From Saprospiraceae bacterium (GTDB lineage Bacteria > Bacteroidota > Bacteroidia > Chitinophagales > Saprospiraceae), in assembly GCA_028285545.1 (NCBI GenBank), contig JANQPA010000043.1, positions 62,001-126,000 of the forward strand: 64,000 nt of DNA. Reading direction: 5' to 3'. A model generated the notes under the pieces. The model saw only the letters and a list, made by a program, of their open reading frames with translations. It made no database searches and was not told where the DNA came from. Positions 17,605-27,291 of the stretch are shown here, piece after piece; within the stretch, counting starts at the first letter, position 1; every line of letters starts with the position of its first letter. Position numbers and translations under genes: made by a program.

Positions 17605-18660
17605 TCAATCATTCAAAAAGTAAGCCTCCAAATTTTTTATAAGGAAATCAATGTCTCCTTTTTGGTGCATAGCAGAAAGTACAATTCTGGTTATGAGGGA
17701 ATCACTGGGACTGGGGTAGGGAAATGAGGAGATTAAAATGTTTTCTTTAGCAAGGGATTTTGCTAAATCATTCTTAGGGCTAAAAAATACTGGATAATCT
17801 GGTAAGTACTGAAAATTTTCAGAAACTGAAGAGGCAGTCAGGAAATGGGTGATATTCTCCCGCAACTGTTTTAATTGTAAAGGGAAAATGGACTGTGATT
17901 TAATAAAGGCGTATAAATAAGCCGGAATAATAGGAGAGGCTCCGCCAAAAAAAGAGTGCTCCCAAATCTTTTGAATCATTTCCTGATCTGATGCAATAAA
18001 TCCTCCAGGCAATCCAAAGGCTTTGCCTAAGGAAGAAATCAGGATATAGCTGATATTATCTTTTTGGATTAATTCTGGAAAAACACCCCTCCCTGCTTCA
18101 CCCCAAACGCCAAACCCATGAGAGTCATCAATTAGAATAACTATTGTTTGATCTTCTGGTAGATCTTTGATCCAATCCAGGTCATATTTACGAGCATGCA
18201 ATACATCAATGGAAGAAAGTATTAATGTTGGATGTGGAGGCTCATACTTAGACAAATGTTGGAGAATGAAGGTACTCCAATCCAGATAATTGCCCTCAAA
18301 ATAGTGTCCGAACCCTTCAACGGCTGGGTGCCAACCTGGGGCAAAAAATAATTGGTGGCCCAGGCTTGAGAGTGTTTTTATGGCTAATTGACCCGCTAAT
18401 GTTCCTGATGAAAGGCTAATCACTTTTTCAGCACCCAGAAACTGGGCCAGAATATTTTCGGCTTCTTCAAAAATTGGAATTTGCAGGTTAGACCGACGAG
18501 AGCCACCAAAATTACTCCCGTATATTTTCAATCCTTCCATTAGATGTCCTCTAAAAGTCGGATGAAAGGGAACTCCAAGATAGGAGGTGCCGCTAAAATA
18601 AAGCCAGTTTTGCCCATCCATCTGTACCGTCCGACCACCTAATTCATCAGCTGTATACAT
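17605..18660 (-). CDS. PLP-dependent aminotransferase, alpha-oxoamine synthase-like (BioF/KBL fold)
   Basis: A 351-residue fold type I PLP enzyme. Lys213 in ISSLGKAFGLPGG is the Schiff-base lysine. IDDSHGFG (178-184) resembles the DEAHSxG motif of 8-amino-7-oxononanoate synthase and 2-amino-3-ketobutyrate ligase, and GWHPAVEG may stack on the cofactor. At 351 residues it is a little short for the family (about 380-400). Its ATG follows the TAA of the dipeptide epimerase with no gap, so the two are translationally coupled. That makes a role in metabolising murein-derived amino acids more likely than biotin synthesis. The exact reaction is unknown. Confidence 0.8.
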   Translation of the reverse strand: MYTADELGGRTVQMDGQNWLYFSGTSYLGVPFHPTFRGHLMEGLKIYGSNFGGSRRSNLQIPIFEEAENILAQFLGAEKVISLSSGTLAGQLAIKTLSSLGHQLFFAPGWHPAVEGFGHYFEGNYLDWSTFILQHLSKYEPPHPTLILSSIDVLHARKYDLDWIKDLPEDQTIVILIDDSHGFGVWGEAGRGVFPELIQKDNISYILISSLGKAFGLPGGFIASDQEMIQKIWEHSFFGGASPIIPAYLYAFIKSQSIFPLQLKQLRENITHFLTASSVSENFQYLPDYPVFFSPKNDLAKSLAKENILISSFPYPSPSDSLITRIVLSAMHQKGDIDFLIKNLEAYFLND

Positions 18661-19677
18661 TTATCTTTTATTAAATTCAGCACCTGTTCCTGGCCGATCC
18701 TTATAAATAGCTTGTCCATTTTTCCAATTCACCCCATTAGCAGGATCGTTTTTAATCAATAAAGGGCTATCAATATCAGCATAATCTATCAAAGGTAAAA
18801 GATGGGCCTCTGCCGAATTTCCTACGCTTGATTCAATCATACAGCCAAGCATTACCTCAAGGTTTAATGCTCTTGCCTTTTTTATCATCCTTAAAGCAGG
18901 AGTCAAGCCGCCACATTTCATCAATTTGATATTGATGCCATGAAAAAAAGTATGGCACCTTTCCACATCCTTTTCTATTTGGCAGCTTTCATCAGCAATG
19001 AGGGGAAGAGGACTGGCATCTTTAAGTATTTTCATGCCTTCCCAATTATCCGTTTTAAGAGGTTGTTCGATCATATCAACACCTAATTCTTTAAGTTGGG
19101 GGATTAAGTCTAGGGCCTGCTCAACCGTCCACCCAGTGTTGGCATCAACTCTAAAAATTGAATCGGTGTGTTGCCTGAGGGCTTTGATAATTTCCAGGTC
19201 ATTCTCTCGGCCCAGTTTTATTTTATAGATCGGCCATGGTTTTTCCTTTAATTTGTCAATCATCACAGGAATTTCATCGATTCCGATGGTATAACTTGTA
19301 TAGGGAATATTTTTCAACTCCAAACCCCAAAATTGATAAAGGGGAACCTGTCGGCGTTTGGCAAACCAATCATGAACTGCTACATCTAATGCACACAATA
19401 AAAAAGGGTGATGTTTTAAAATCGGAAAAGCCAGAGACCAATATTCTTCTGGGCTATTCATTGGTAGGCTTATTAATTCAGGGCTCAGGCGTTCTATTTC
19501 TGCCTTCATTTGTTCTGCCTCCAGGCCATAATAACTGACTGCAGCAGCTTCACCCAATCCGGTGGTGCCTTCTTTTTCCAGGCTGAGGATGAGGGTTTTT
19601 TGATGTTTCCTCGAACTATGGGTAATATTAAAGGGCTTATTTAACTCTAACTCAAATTGTTGAATCCTAAGTTGCAT
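18661..19677 (-). CDS. Dipeptide (L-Ala-D/L-Glu) epimerase, enolase superfamily
   Basis: A 338-residue protein with the muconate-lactonising-enzyme fold. The epimerase bases and metal ligands are visible: K152-x-K154 (YKIKLGREND), Asp178 (RVDANTGWT), Glu204 (MIEQPL), Asp229 (IADESC) and Lys251 (NIKLMKCGG). These match L-Ala-D/L-Glu epimerases such as YcjG/YkfB, which convert the murein dipeptide for degradation. It lies in an operon after the LD-carboxypeptidase and SRPBCC genes and directly before the aminotransferase. Confidence 0.92.
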   Translation of the reverse strand: MQLRIQQFELELNKPFNITHSSRKHQKTLILSLEKEGTTGLGEAAAVSYYGLEAEQMKAEIERLSPELISLPMNSPEEYWSLAFPILKHHPFLLCALDVAVHDWFAKRRQVPLYQFWGLELKNIPYTSYTIGIDEIPVMIDKLKEKPWPIYKIKLGRENDLEIIKALRQHTDSIFRVDANTGWTVEQALDLIPQLKELGVDMIEQPLKTDNWEGMKILKDASPLPLIADESCQIEKDVERCHTFFHGINIKLMKCGGLTPALRMIKKARALNLEVMLGCMIESSVGNSAEAHLLPLIDYADIDSPLLIKNDPANGVNWKNGQAIYKDRPGTGAEFNKR

Positions 19678-19685
19678 ATTCAGGT

Positions 19686-20177
19686 TTAAATCAAATTACT
19701 CTTTTTGAGCATCTGACCGGTTGATAAAAAGTGATTGATGGCTTTTTCCCACCATTGCATATTTAATGTGAAAAATTCCTGCATGTGATTTTCGATAAAA
19801 TCAGCCTGCATGGGATTCATGGCAGTATATTGATAAATGATTTTAGAGTAACAAGTTCCATCTTTGAGATCCTCTAAATCAATGTTTATTTTAACAATAT
19901 TTTCCTGTGGGGTTACTTGGAAAAATTCTATAGATTTCTGGGTCTGATCATATTTGGTGACGATCCAGGTAGTGTTCTTGTTGTTGTGGCTAGTTTGAAA
20001 GATACAATCTTGTTCAATTAGTCCACTATCAGAATAGATCATGGTATAATTCCAGCCATCCAACCATTCTTTTTCCCTCTCGGGGCAAAGTAATGGAAAA
20101 ACTTTTTTTGAGGAGGCAGTATGATGTTGTTGATATTTAAATTGTTTTCTATAAGAATAGTAATTGAGATGATTCAT
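19686..20177 (-). CDS. SRPBCC-like hypothetical protein in the murein-recycling operon
   Basis: The frame opens at a TTG at 20186, but the ATG at 20177 (MNHLNYYSYRKQF) is the likelier start, giving 163 residues. It has a START-like pattern: an N-terminal strand and helix, VFPLLCPEREKEWLDGWNY, an antiparallel sheet (CIFQTSHNN, TTWIVTKYDQ, SIEFFQVTP) and a long C-terminal helix ending at MQWWEKAINHFL. The ligand is unknown. It sits 37 bases after the LD-carboxypeptidase and 8 bases before the epimerase, so it is co-transcribed with them. Confidence 0.75.
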   Translation of the reverse strand: MNHLNYYSYRKQFKYQQHHTASSKKVFPLLCPEREKEWLDGWNYTMIYSDSGLIEQDCIFQTSHNNKNTTWIVTKYDQTQKSIEFFQVTPQENIVKINIDLEDLKDGTCYSKIIYQYTAMNPMQADFIENHMQEFFTLNMQWWEKAINHFLSTGQMLKKSNLI

Positions 20178-20214
20178 GAGCAACAAGGATTAACTGGTGG
20201 TTAAAAAGCTAAAG

Positions 20215-21243
20215 TTACCTCACGGCACTTTCTAGAAGTCTTATATTCCCTTGATGAGTATTCATTTCAGCTTGTATCCCAATCGGAATAATGCATTGAT
20301 GGCGGATATGTCCAATTGGGTAGCCATACTGTGTAGGTTTACTAAGTGGTCGAAGTCTATCAGTTAGTGTTTCTTTCAATTTTAAAGTCTCATCACCAGG
20401 GTCTGCTTTACAATCGGCAAAAATTCCAAGTACAAAGCCATTGGCTGTTTTTAATGGAACAGATTGCCGGAGTTGTGTAAGCATTCGGTCTATTCTATAA
20501 GGTTTTTCACTAATATCTTCTAAAAATACCAATTTGTTTTGCAATTCAATCTCATAAGGAGTGCCCGCTACAGAGGCAAGTATAGAGAGATTGCCTCCTG
20601 CCAACTGACCTCTTGCAACACCATGCTGGATGGTATGAGGGCGAAAATCTTCGTCTTTGGAATTATTGGGGTGATTTCCAACCTGTATGAGATGGGAAGA
20701 GCGTCCCTCCATCAGTATTGCACGGAAGTGTGCCGCTGAGAAATCTGCTATTTCTGAAGATCCAACAGGGCCATGAAAACCAACCAGTCCTGTTTTTTGA
20801 AAAATAACATTACTGAGAGCTGTGATATCGCTATAACCAATTAAAACTTTCGGGTTGGCTCTAATGAGTTGATAATCGATATATGGAAGTAATCGAGTAC
20901 ATCCATAACCTCCCCTAACACACCAAATGGCTTTGACGGTTTTGTCAGCAAACATGGCATGAAGGTCATCCAGGCGTTGCTGGTCAGTACCTGCATTGTA
21001 TCCTCGTTTAGCTCTTACATTTTTGGCCAGTTTGACTCGAAAACCAAGGGATTTAATATTCCCGACTGCTTTTTCCATGGCAGCATCAGGTGCAAAACTA
21101 CCAGGAGTTATTAAGCCTATGAGGTCTCCTTTCTTCAATCGTTGGGGTTTGATTATTGGATTGGATTCAACTGACTTTAACAGACTACCACTTCCGGTAG
21201 TCAAAACAAAGGGCCATAAGGAATTAAATTCACGCCGTTTCAT
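20215..21243 (-). CDS. ldcA: LD-carboxypeptidase (peptidase S66), probable murein tetrapeptide carboxypeptidase
   Basis: A 342-residue serine peptidase. The nucleophile is Ser138 in LIGYSDITAL; the general Glu/His are in LEDISEKPYRIDRML and GYPIGHIRH; RGGYGCTRLLPYID is a family hallmark. It removes the terminal D-Ala from murein tetrapeptides. The N-terminus MKRREFNSLWPF resembles a twin-arginine signal, which suggests an exported or anchored form, unlike cytoplasmic E. coli LdcA. It heads a four-gene operon with an SRPBCC protein, a dipeptide epimerase and an aminotransferase. Confidence 0.9.
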   Translation of the reverse strand: MKRREFNSLWPFVLTTGSGSLLKSVESNPIIKPQRLKKGDLIGLITPGSFAPDAAMEKAVGNIKSLGFRVKLAKNVRAKRGYNAGTDQQRLDDLHAMFADKTVKAIWCVRGGYGCTRLLPYIDYQLIRANPKVLIGYSDITALSNVIFQKTGLVGFHGPVGSSEIADFSAAHFRAILMEGRSSHLIQVGNHPNNSKDEDFRPHTIQHGVARGQLAGGNLSILASVAGTPYEIELQNKLVFLEDISEKPYRIDRMLTQLRQSVPLKTANGFVLGIFADCKADPGDETLKLKETLTDRLRPLSKPTQYGYPIGHIRHQCIIPIGIQAEMNTHQGNIRLLESAVR

Positions 21244-21663
21244 AAAAAATGTATTGGAATAGGAAAACTTTTAATATTACGAGTATACAAATTATTTTTT
21301 TCTTACGCATCTGATTTTGACTTAAATCCTGTTTAAGCTGATACCGAATCCTTTATGAAATGAAAGATTTTATCATCTAAATCAACTTTAGCTCCTTTTT
21401 TACGTATCTCTATTTTAAAGAATGGCTTTTTTGGAGGTATAATTCTGAGCTTGGAGATCTCCAGGATTTTATTTTAAAACAAATTGTTGTGTAATTGTAT
21501 GCAATTTGTTAACTTTGTCAACACTGTCCTTAATTATTGATTTCAAAAAAATGTATTTTTATTTTTTTGTAGAACTTTATTTTTTGAATAAGAGTGTGTG
21601 GAGTTTTTAAACCAATACGGGTTGAATATATTTTATACACTCTGAGAATGACATCATTGAATT
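21244..21663. other. Divergent spacer between ldcA and parE
   Basis: 420 bases with no gene. It holds a promoter-like pair at 21484-21517 and, just before parE, an AGAGTGT/ACACTCT pairing (21591-21597 with 21637-21643) that encloses ACCAATACGGG (21611-21621). That 11-mer is also found upstream of the rhomboid gene. Confidence 0.6.
21484..21517 (+). promoter_or_regulatory. Probable parE promoter
   Basis: TTG (21487-21489) and TAACTTTG (21510-21517) are separated by 20 bases, matching the Bacteroidota consensus except for one base of the -33 element. The leader to ATG at 21664 would be about 140 bases. Confidence 0.5.
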
Positions 21664-23580
21664 ATGGCAAAATCGAATTATACTGAAGATAATATCAAAT
21701 CACTGGATTGGCGAGAGCACATCAGAATGAGACCTGGGATGTACATCGGAAAATTAGGCGATGGTTCTTCAGCGGATGATGGGATATATATTCTAATCAA
21801 GGAAATTTTTGATAATGCTATTGATGAGTATGTGATGGGCTTCGGGAAAAAAGTAGATATCTCTGTAAAGGACGGAGTAGTTACGGTAAGAGATTTTGGA
21901 CGGGGAATACCTCTAGGCAAAGTAATTGATTGTGTTTCTAAAATAAATACTGGAGGTAAGTATGACTCTAAAGCCTTCAAAAAATCAGTTGGCTTGAATG
22001 GCGTTGGTACTAAAGCAGTGAATGCCCTTTCTGACTATTTTAAAGTAGAGTCAGTGAGAGAGGGTAAAGCCAAAATAGCAGAGTTTAAGAGAGGTGAAAT
22101 ATTAAAAGATCACAAGATCAAAAAAATGCAGGCAGAAAACGGGACGGTAGTTAATTTTAAGCCGGATGCCTCCATTTTTAAAAACTATAAATTTCGCCCT
22201 GAATATATAGAAAACCAACTTTGGAACTATGCCTACTTAAATGCCGGCCTTCGAATTAACTTTAATGGGAAAACCTTGTATTCTAAAAATGGCCTTCTGG
22301 ATCTTCTTCAGCGAAAAACCCAGAATGAGAACCTGCGGTATCAAATTTTGCATTTCAAAGGAGAAGATATTGAGATTGCATTTAGCCATGGCAATCACTA
22401 TGGCGAACAATATTACTCATTTGTAAATGGTCAAAATACTACTCAGGGAGGAACCCATCTCAATGCCTTCAAGGAAGGAATTGTAAAAACCATCCAAAAT
22501 TTTTATAAAAAAGATAATTTTGATCGTAAGGATATTCTAGCATCCATAGTGGGAGCTGTAAGCGTACGTGTGGAAGAGCCGGTTTTTGAATCGCAAACAA
22601 AAACCAAACTAGGCTCTAATGAAATTGCTCCCGGAGGCCAAACCGTTCGTTCTTTTGTTGGGAAATTTATAGAAGCTAAGTTGGATAACTTCCTTCATAG
22701 AAATGAAGAAGTAAAAAACTTATTGCGCGCTCGTATTGCTCAGTCGGAAAAAGAAAGGAAAGAACTGGCGGGAATCAAAAAATTAGCCAATAAACGAGCC
22801 AAAAAGGCCAACCTCCACAATAAAAAATTAAGAGATTGCAGAGTCCATTTTAGCGATAGTTCCAGAAAGTCTAGCGAAGAGCTTCGCAATGGTACGACCT
22901 TATTCATCACCGAGGGCGATTCTGCTAGTGGATCTATTACTAAAGCGCGAGATGTACAGGTACAGGCCGTTTTTAGCTTAAGGGGAAAACCATTGAACTG
23001 CTTTGGACTTACCAAAAAGGTGGTGTATGAAAATGAAGAGTTTAATCTTTTGCAGCATGCTCTTAATATCGAAGACGGTATAGAGAATCTGCGTTATAAT
23101 AGAGTCGTAATTGCCACCGATGCCGATGTGGATGGGATGCATATCCGACTTTTATTACTTACTTTTTTCCTCCAATTTTTTCCTGAATTGGTTAGAAACG
23201 GGCACTTGTTCATTTTGGAAACCCCCTTATTTAGAGTTAGGGATAAAAAACAAACTTTCTATTGTTATTCCGAATCCGAAAAACAGGCCGCTATTGCTAA
23301 ATTAAGAGGGAAGCCTGAAATAACCCGATTTAAGGGACTTGGGGAAATCTCCCCTGATGAGTTTGGCGATTTTATAGGAGAAGATATTCGGCTTGAGCCT
23401 GTCGTTTTAAATGAAGAAATAGATATCGATAAAATTCTTTCCTATTATATGGGGAAAAATACCTCCAGCCGACAAGAATTTATAATTGATAATTTGAGAG
23501 TCGAAAAAGATGAAGCTGCAGAGGAAGAAGATCAAATTGAATTGGAAGAAGAGGAAGAAGAATTGATGAGAGCAGAATAA
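21664..23580 (+). CDS. parE: DNA topoisomerase IV subunit B
   Basis: A 638-residue type IIA topoisomerase B subunit. The GHKL ATPase motifs are [19 protein letters not shown] and [13 protein letters not shown]; the transducer and TOPRIM parts follow with [17 protein letters not shown] and [19 protein letters not shown]. The short C-terminus without a GyrB insert points to ParE. It decatenates chromosomes together with ParC. In many Bacteroidota parC follows directly; here it does not, and lon is next. The last 20 or so residues are almost all acidic. Confidence 0.93.
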   Translation: MAKSNYTEDNIKSLDWREHIRMRPGMYIGKLGDGSSADDGIYILIKEIFDNAIDEYVMGFGKKVDISVKDGVVTVRDFGRGIPLGKVIDCVSKINTGGKYDSKAFKKSVGLNGVGTKAVNALSDYFKVESVREGKAKIAEFKRGEILKDHKIKKMQAENGTVVNFKPDASIFKNYKFRPEYIENQLWNYAYLNAGLRINFNGKTLYSKNGLLDLLQRKTQNENLRYQILHFKGEDIEIAFSHGNHYGEQYYSFVNGQNTTQGGTHLNAFKEGIVKTIQNFYKKDNFDRKDILASIVGAVSVRVEEPVFESQTKTKLGSNEIAPGGQTVRSFVGKFIEAKLDNFLHRNEEVKNLLRARIAQSEKERKELAGIKKLANKRAKKANLHNKKLRDCRVHFSDSSRKSSEELRNGTTLFITEGDSASGSITKARDVQVQAVFSLRGKPLNCFGLTKKVVYENEEFNLLQHALNIEDGIENLRYNRVVIATDADVDGMHIRLLLLTFFLQFFPELVRNGHLFILETPLFRVRDKKQTFYCYSESEKQAAIAKLRGKPEITRFKGLGEISPDEFGDFIGEDIRLEPVVLNEEIDIDKILSYYMGKNTSSRQEFIIDNLRVEKDEAAEEEDQIELEEEEEELMRAE

Positions 23581-24002
23581 AAGTCCTGTCATCAAAAAAC
23601 TGACTATTTGTCAAAAAAAAAATCCTTCAAATTCATTCGGAATCTATTTTTGCCTTCCTGGAAACCGTCTTTTGTTTTCAAAGGAATCGGTGCATTCTCC
23701 TAATAAACCCTTGTAAATATAGGGTTATGGGCTTATACCTGTCGAAGAATTTTTTGCTTTTAGCCTTTCATTCAATTTATCAGGAATAGAGAGTGGATAA
23801 CTGGCATAATACTTGCCTTTAATCCTACTGGCTTGTCAATTTGCTATTTGTGCCAAATTGGCATTTTGCATTTATTATCATTAATTTTATGTATTAAAGT
23901 TGTAAATATAAGTTATCCCGAAAATTTAAATTGAGCCAATGAATTAGAAGTTCGGTATCACTTCATTTTACATGTATAAATGGTTTAATCACCAATAAAC
24001 TT
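23581..24002. other. Spacer upstream of lon with a short perfect palindrome
   Basis: 422 bases without a gene. At 23851-23863 TGCCAA-A-TTGGCA is a perfect 6+1+6 inverted repeat, a plausible operator for lon. I found no full TTTG/TAnnTTTG promoter; TAATTTTA at 23882-23889 is one base off the -7 consensus. Confidence 0.45.
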
Positions 24003-26408
24003 ATGTTCGAAGAATATCTATTTTCACAAGGTTTTGATGACGATGGAGATTTTCTCCCACTTATGACGATCGATGAAGAAAGTGAACCAGGTAGTGGCGA
24101 AACCTATCCTGATCATTTGCCACTAATTGCCTTAAAAAATACAGTTCTTTTTCCAGGTATAGTCATTCCCATTACGGTAGGTCGGGATCGTTCCATTAAT
24201 GCTATCAATAAAGCTTATGCAGAGGATCGCCTTGTTGCTGTTCTGGCTCAAAGAGATCAGAAAGAAGAAAATCCGAGCAAAGAGGATTTATATGCTGTTG
24301 GTACGGTTGCAAGAATATTGAAGCTGCTTAAAATGCCCGATGGAACCACAACCGCCATTTTACAGGGCCGGAAAAGGTTTGTTTTGAATGAACTGCTTGA
24401 AGAAGAAAAACTACTGCTTGGTTCTGTTGAAATCCTGGAATATCAGAAAGCTGAAGATCAGCTCGAATTTGAGGCCATTATGTCCTCTGTAATGGATTTG
24501 GCAAAGAAAATAATTGAATTATCTCCAAATATACCCTCTGAGGCAGTTGTAATGCTGAGCAACATCAGCAATAAAATTTCTTTATTAAACTTTATTGCTT
24601 CCAATATCGGTGCGAAAATTGTCATCAAACAAAGTATTCTGGAGGAAAGTAATTTGATCGAAAAGAGTAAAAAAATTCTTTCCGAAATGAATAATGAGCT
24701 TCAATTATTAGAATTGAAGGATAAAATCGAAAATAAAGTAAGAGGTGACATTGAAAAACAGCAAAGAGATTATTTCCTAAACCAACAATTAAAGACGATA
24801 CAGGAAGAGCTTGGGCAAAATCCTCAGGAAGAAGAAGTCCATAAGTTGTCTGAAGGCGCGAAAAAGAAAAAGTGGTCGAAAACGGTAAGTGACTTTTTCC
24901 AGAAGGAATTAAAAAGGCTAAGAAGGATCAATCCTCAGGTAGCTGAATATTCAGTTCAAATGAACTACCTGGAACTTTTATTGGACCTACCCTGGAATGA
25001 ATTTTCTGAGGATAATTTTGATCTTCGAAATGTCAAAGAGGTGCTTGATGAGGACCATTTTGGTCTTGAAAAAGTCAAAGAACGAATTTTAGAACATTTG
25101 GCGGTCCTTAAGCTCAAGGGTGATATGAAAGCACCAATCCTTTGTTTGGTAGGCCCTCCGGGAGTAGGAAAAACCTCCCTGGGAAGATCAGTGGCCAGGT
25201 CTTTGGGAAGAGAATTTATCAGGATGTCTCTTGGAGGACTTCATGATGAATCCGAAATAAGAGGGCATCGAAAAACTTACATAGGGGCCATGCCAGGTCG
25301 TATTATTCAATCCCTTAAAAGGGCAGGAACTTCTAATCCGGTTTTTATTTTAGATGAAATTGATAAGGTGGGTAAGGATTTTAGAGGAGATCCATCTTCT
25401 GCATTATTGGAAGTTTTAGACCCGGAACAAAACACAACCTTCCACGATAATTACTTGGAACTGGAATATGATCTTTCAAAAGTTATGTTTATTGCCACTG
25501 CCAATTCATTAAATACCATCCAGCCAGCTTTGCTGGACCGCATGGAAATTATTGAAATTAGCGGGTACTCTCAGGAGGAAAAAGTTGAAATTGCTAAACG
25601 TCACTTAATTCCTAAGCAACTCGAAGAACATGGCCTTGAGCAAGAGCATGTGAACCTCACAAATGAAATATTGAATAAGGTAGTTGAAGAATATACTCGG
25701 GAGTCGGGTGTTCGTTCGCTAAACAGACAGATAGGAAGTTTGATGCGTTTTGTAGCCAAAAGTGTGGCTATGGAAGAACCCTATAATCAAACTCTGAAAG
25801 TGGAAGAGCTATCGGATATTTTAGGCCCCCGCAAGTATTCCTCAGAGATGTACCAGGCTGTTAATAAACCTGGAGTAGCTATTGGTTTAGCTTGGACTCC
25901 TGTAGGTGGAGATATCCTTTTTATTGAATCTAGCTTGAGTAAAGGAAAAGGCAAACTGACTTTGACAGGTAATTTAGGAGATGTAATGAAAGAATCTGCA
26001 ACTACCGCCTTAACCTACCTCAAATCTCATTGTGATGAATTGGGAATTGATGCCAGCGTTTTTACTGAAAAAGATATGCATATCCATATCCCACAGGGTG
26101 CCATCCCCAAAGATGGTCCTTCTGCGGGAATAACCATGTTGTCTGCATTAACCTCTGCCTTTAGCAAACGACTAATTAAGCCTTATATGGCTATGACTGG
26201 AGAGATAACTCTTAGAGGTAAAGTTTTACCGGTAGGAGGGATTAAGGAAAAATTATTGGCCGCCCGCAGAGTCGGTATGACTGATATCATTCTTTGCAAA
26301 GAAAATGAAAAACATGTTCGAGAGATAAAACCTGAATACCTAAATGGAATGAAACTTCATTACGTGGAGGAAATGAGTGAAGTTTTAGAATTGGCTTTAG
26401 AAAATTAA
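24003..26408 (+). CDS. lon: ATP-dependent protease La
   Basis: An 801-residue LonA protease. An N-terminal LON substrate domain (residues about 35-235), a coiled-coil linker and the AAA+ module follow in order. The Walker A is GPPGVGKTS (about 384-392), the Walker B is VFILDEIDKVG and the C-terminal protease domain has catalytic Ser near 707 (KDGPSAGITM) and Lys near 750 (GGIKEKLLAA). It degrades misfolded and regulatory proteins in the cytosol. Its last three codons, including the stop, are part of a perfect 60-bp palindrome. Confidence 0.97.
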   Translation: MFEEYLFSQGFDDDGDFLPLMTIDEESEPGSGETYPDHLPLIALKNTVLFPGIVIPITVGRDRSINAINKAYAEDRLVAVLAQRDQKEENPSKEDLYAVGTVARILKLLKMPDGTTTAILQGRKRFVLNELLEEEKLLLGSVEILEYQKAEDQLEFEAIMSSVMDLAKKIIELSPNIPSEAVVMLSNISNKISLLNFIASNIGAKIVIKQSILEESNLIEKSKKILSEMNNELQLLELKDKIENKVRGDIEKQQRDYFLNQQLKTIQEELGQNPQEEEVHKLSEGAKKKKWSKTVSDFFQKELKRLRRINPQVAEYSVQMNYLELLLDLPWNEFSEDNFDLRNVKEVLDEDHFGLEKVKERILEHLAVLKLKGDMKAPILCLVGPPGVGKTSLGRSVARSLGREFIRMSLGGLHDESEIRGHRKTYIGAMPGRIIQSLKRAGTSNPVFILDEIDKVGKDFRGDPSSALLEVLDPEQNTTFHDNYLELEYDLSKVMFIATANSLNTIQPALLDRMEIIEISGYSQEEKVEIAKRHLIPKQLEEHGLEQEHVNLTNEILNKVVEEYTRESGVRSLNRQIGSLMRFVAKSVAMEEPYNQTLKVEELSDILGPRKYSSEMYQAVNKPGVAIGLAWTPVGGDILFIESSLSKGKGKLTLTGNLGDVMKESATTALTYLKSHCDELGIDASVFTEKDMHIHIPQGAIPKDGPSAGITMLSALTSAFSKRLIKPYMAMTGEITLRGKVLPVGGIKEKLLAARRVGMTDIILCKENEKHVREIKPEYLNGMKLHYVEEMSEVLELALEN

Positions 26409-26460
26409 TTTTTGAGTATTAAAATGCTGATCAGCATTTTAATACTCAAAAATTAATTTT
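26401..26460. terminator. Perfect 60-bp palindrome at the 3' end of lon
   Basis: Bases 26401-26430 are the exact reverse complement of 26431-26460, centred on TGATCA with no spacer. The element covers the lon stop codon (26406-26408). In RNA it gives a stem of up to 28 bp with a tiny loop and ends in a T-rich tract, so it can act as an intrinsic terminator. In DNA it could extrude a cruciform. Confidence 0.9.
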
Positions 26461-26526
26461 TCCCTTCTTTTTAGTTAAATCTATCCAAAACTACACCTGA
26501 CTTAGGGCATCAAGACATTAAATCCT

Positions 26527-26534
26527 TATTTTTG
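26527..26534 (+). promoter_or_regulatory. Possible -7 element for the next envelope gene
   Basis: TATTTTTG fits TAnnTTTG, 65 bases before the ATG at 26600. No clear -33 partner is seen. Confidence 0.35.
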
Positions 26535-26599
26535 TTAATATTCTAGACGAACCATATCTATGGTTTTACCGTCTTAATAGTAAGAAAAAGAAATTGACT

Positions 26600-27253
26600 A
26601 TGAATTATAAAAGTCTGATTGCGATTAGTGTGTTTATTCTTGGAGTAGTTGTTTTTGGGCATGCCCAACAAAAAAAGAATACTAATTTGGTTCAATTTTC
26701 TGGGATGGTATTGGATGGAACCGAGGAAAATCTGATTCCTGTACCATATGTGAATATATTGGTTAAGGGAAAAAGCCGTGGTACTTATTCAGATTTTAAA
26801 GGCTTTTTCTCAATCGTAGTTGAAAAGGGAGACGTCATTGTTTTCTCCGCCGTTGGATACAAAACTGTTGAATATACCATTGACCCTGAGTTGAAAGATG
26901 ACCGCTATTCCCTGGTTCAACTGATGACCCAGGATGCCTATAACTTACCCGAAACGGTTGTTTTCCCCTGGCCGAGCAGAGACCATTTTAAATTGGAGTT
27001 CCTGGCGATGGATGTTACCCCTGAATTACAAGAGTACGCGGCTAAAAACCTGGCTGAGGAAACCCTTTCCCGTATGCGCAGAGATGTTAAATTAGATGGA
27101 AATGAAAATGCTGATTATTATCTGCGTCAGCAAGCCAGAGAATATTACTATGTGGGACAACAACCTCCAATGAATATCTTTAATCCCGTAGCCTGGAAGA
27201 AATTCTTTGATGCCTGGAAGAAAGGAGACTTTAAAAAGAAAAATAAAAATTAA
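26600..27253 (+). CDS. Exported carboxypeptidase-regulatory-like domain protein
   Basis: The ATG at 26600 gives 217 residues and a clean signal peptide (MNYKSLIAISVFILGVVVFGHAQ); a TTG at 26594 opens the frame earlier but is less likely. Residues about 32-110 form the CarboxypepD_reg-like/CNA-B-type beta sandwich (VPYVNILVKGKSRGTYSDFKG, FSAVGYKTVEYTI) that Bacteroidota use in outer-membrane proteins. The C-terminal part is charged and unrecognised. No TonB plug or barrel follows, so it is a stand-alone envelope protein. Confidence 0.82.
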   Translation: MNYKSLIAISVFILGVVVFGHAQQKKNTNLVQFSGMVLDGTEENLIPVPYVNILVKGKSRGTYSDFKGFFSIVVEKGDVIVFSAVGYKTVEYTIDPELKDDRYSLVQLMTQDAYNLPETVVFPWPSRDHFKLEFLAMDVTPELQEYAAKNLAEETLSRMRRDVKLDGNENADYYLRQQAREYYYVGQQPPMNIFNPVAWKKFFDAWKKGDFKKKNKN

Positions 27254-27254
27254 T

Positions 27255-27291
27255 AAACAAAAATAGCGGCCAGGGGCCGCTATTTTTGTTT
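27255..27291. terminator. Bidirectional terminator between convergent genes
   Basis: A 17-bp perfect stem (27255-27271 with 27275-27291) and a 3-base AGG loop carry A-rich and T-rich outer parts, so it works on both strands. It ends both the 26600-27253 gene and the convergent lipoprotein gene, whose stop lies inside the stem. Confidence 0.92.
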
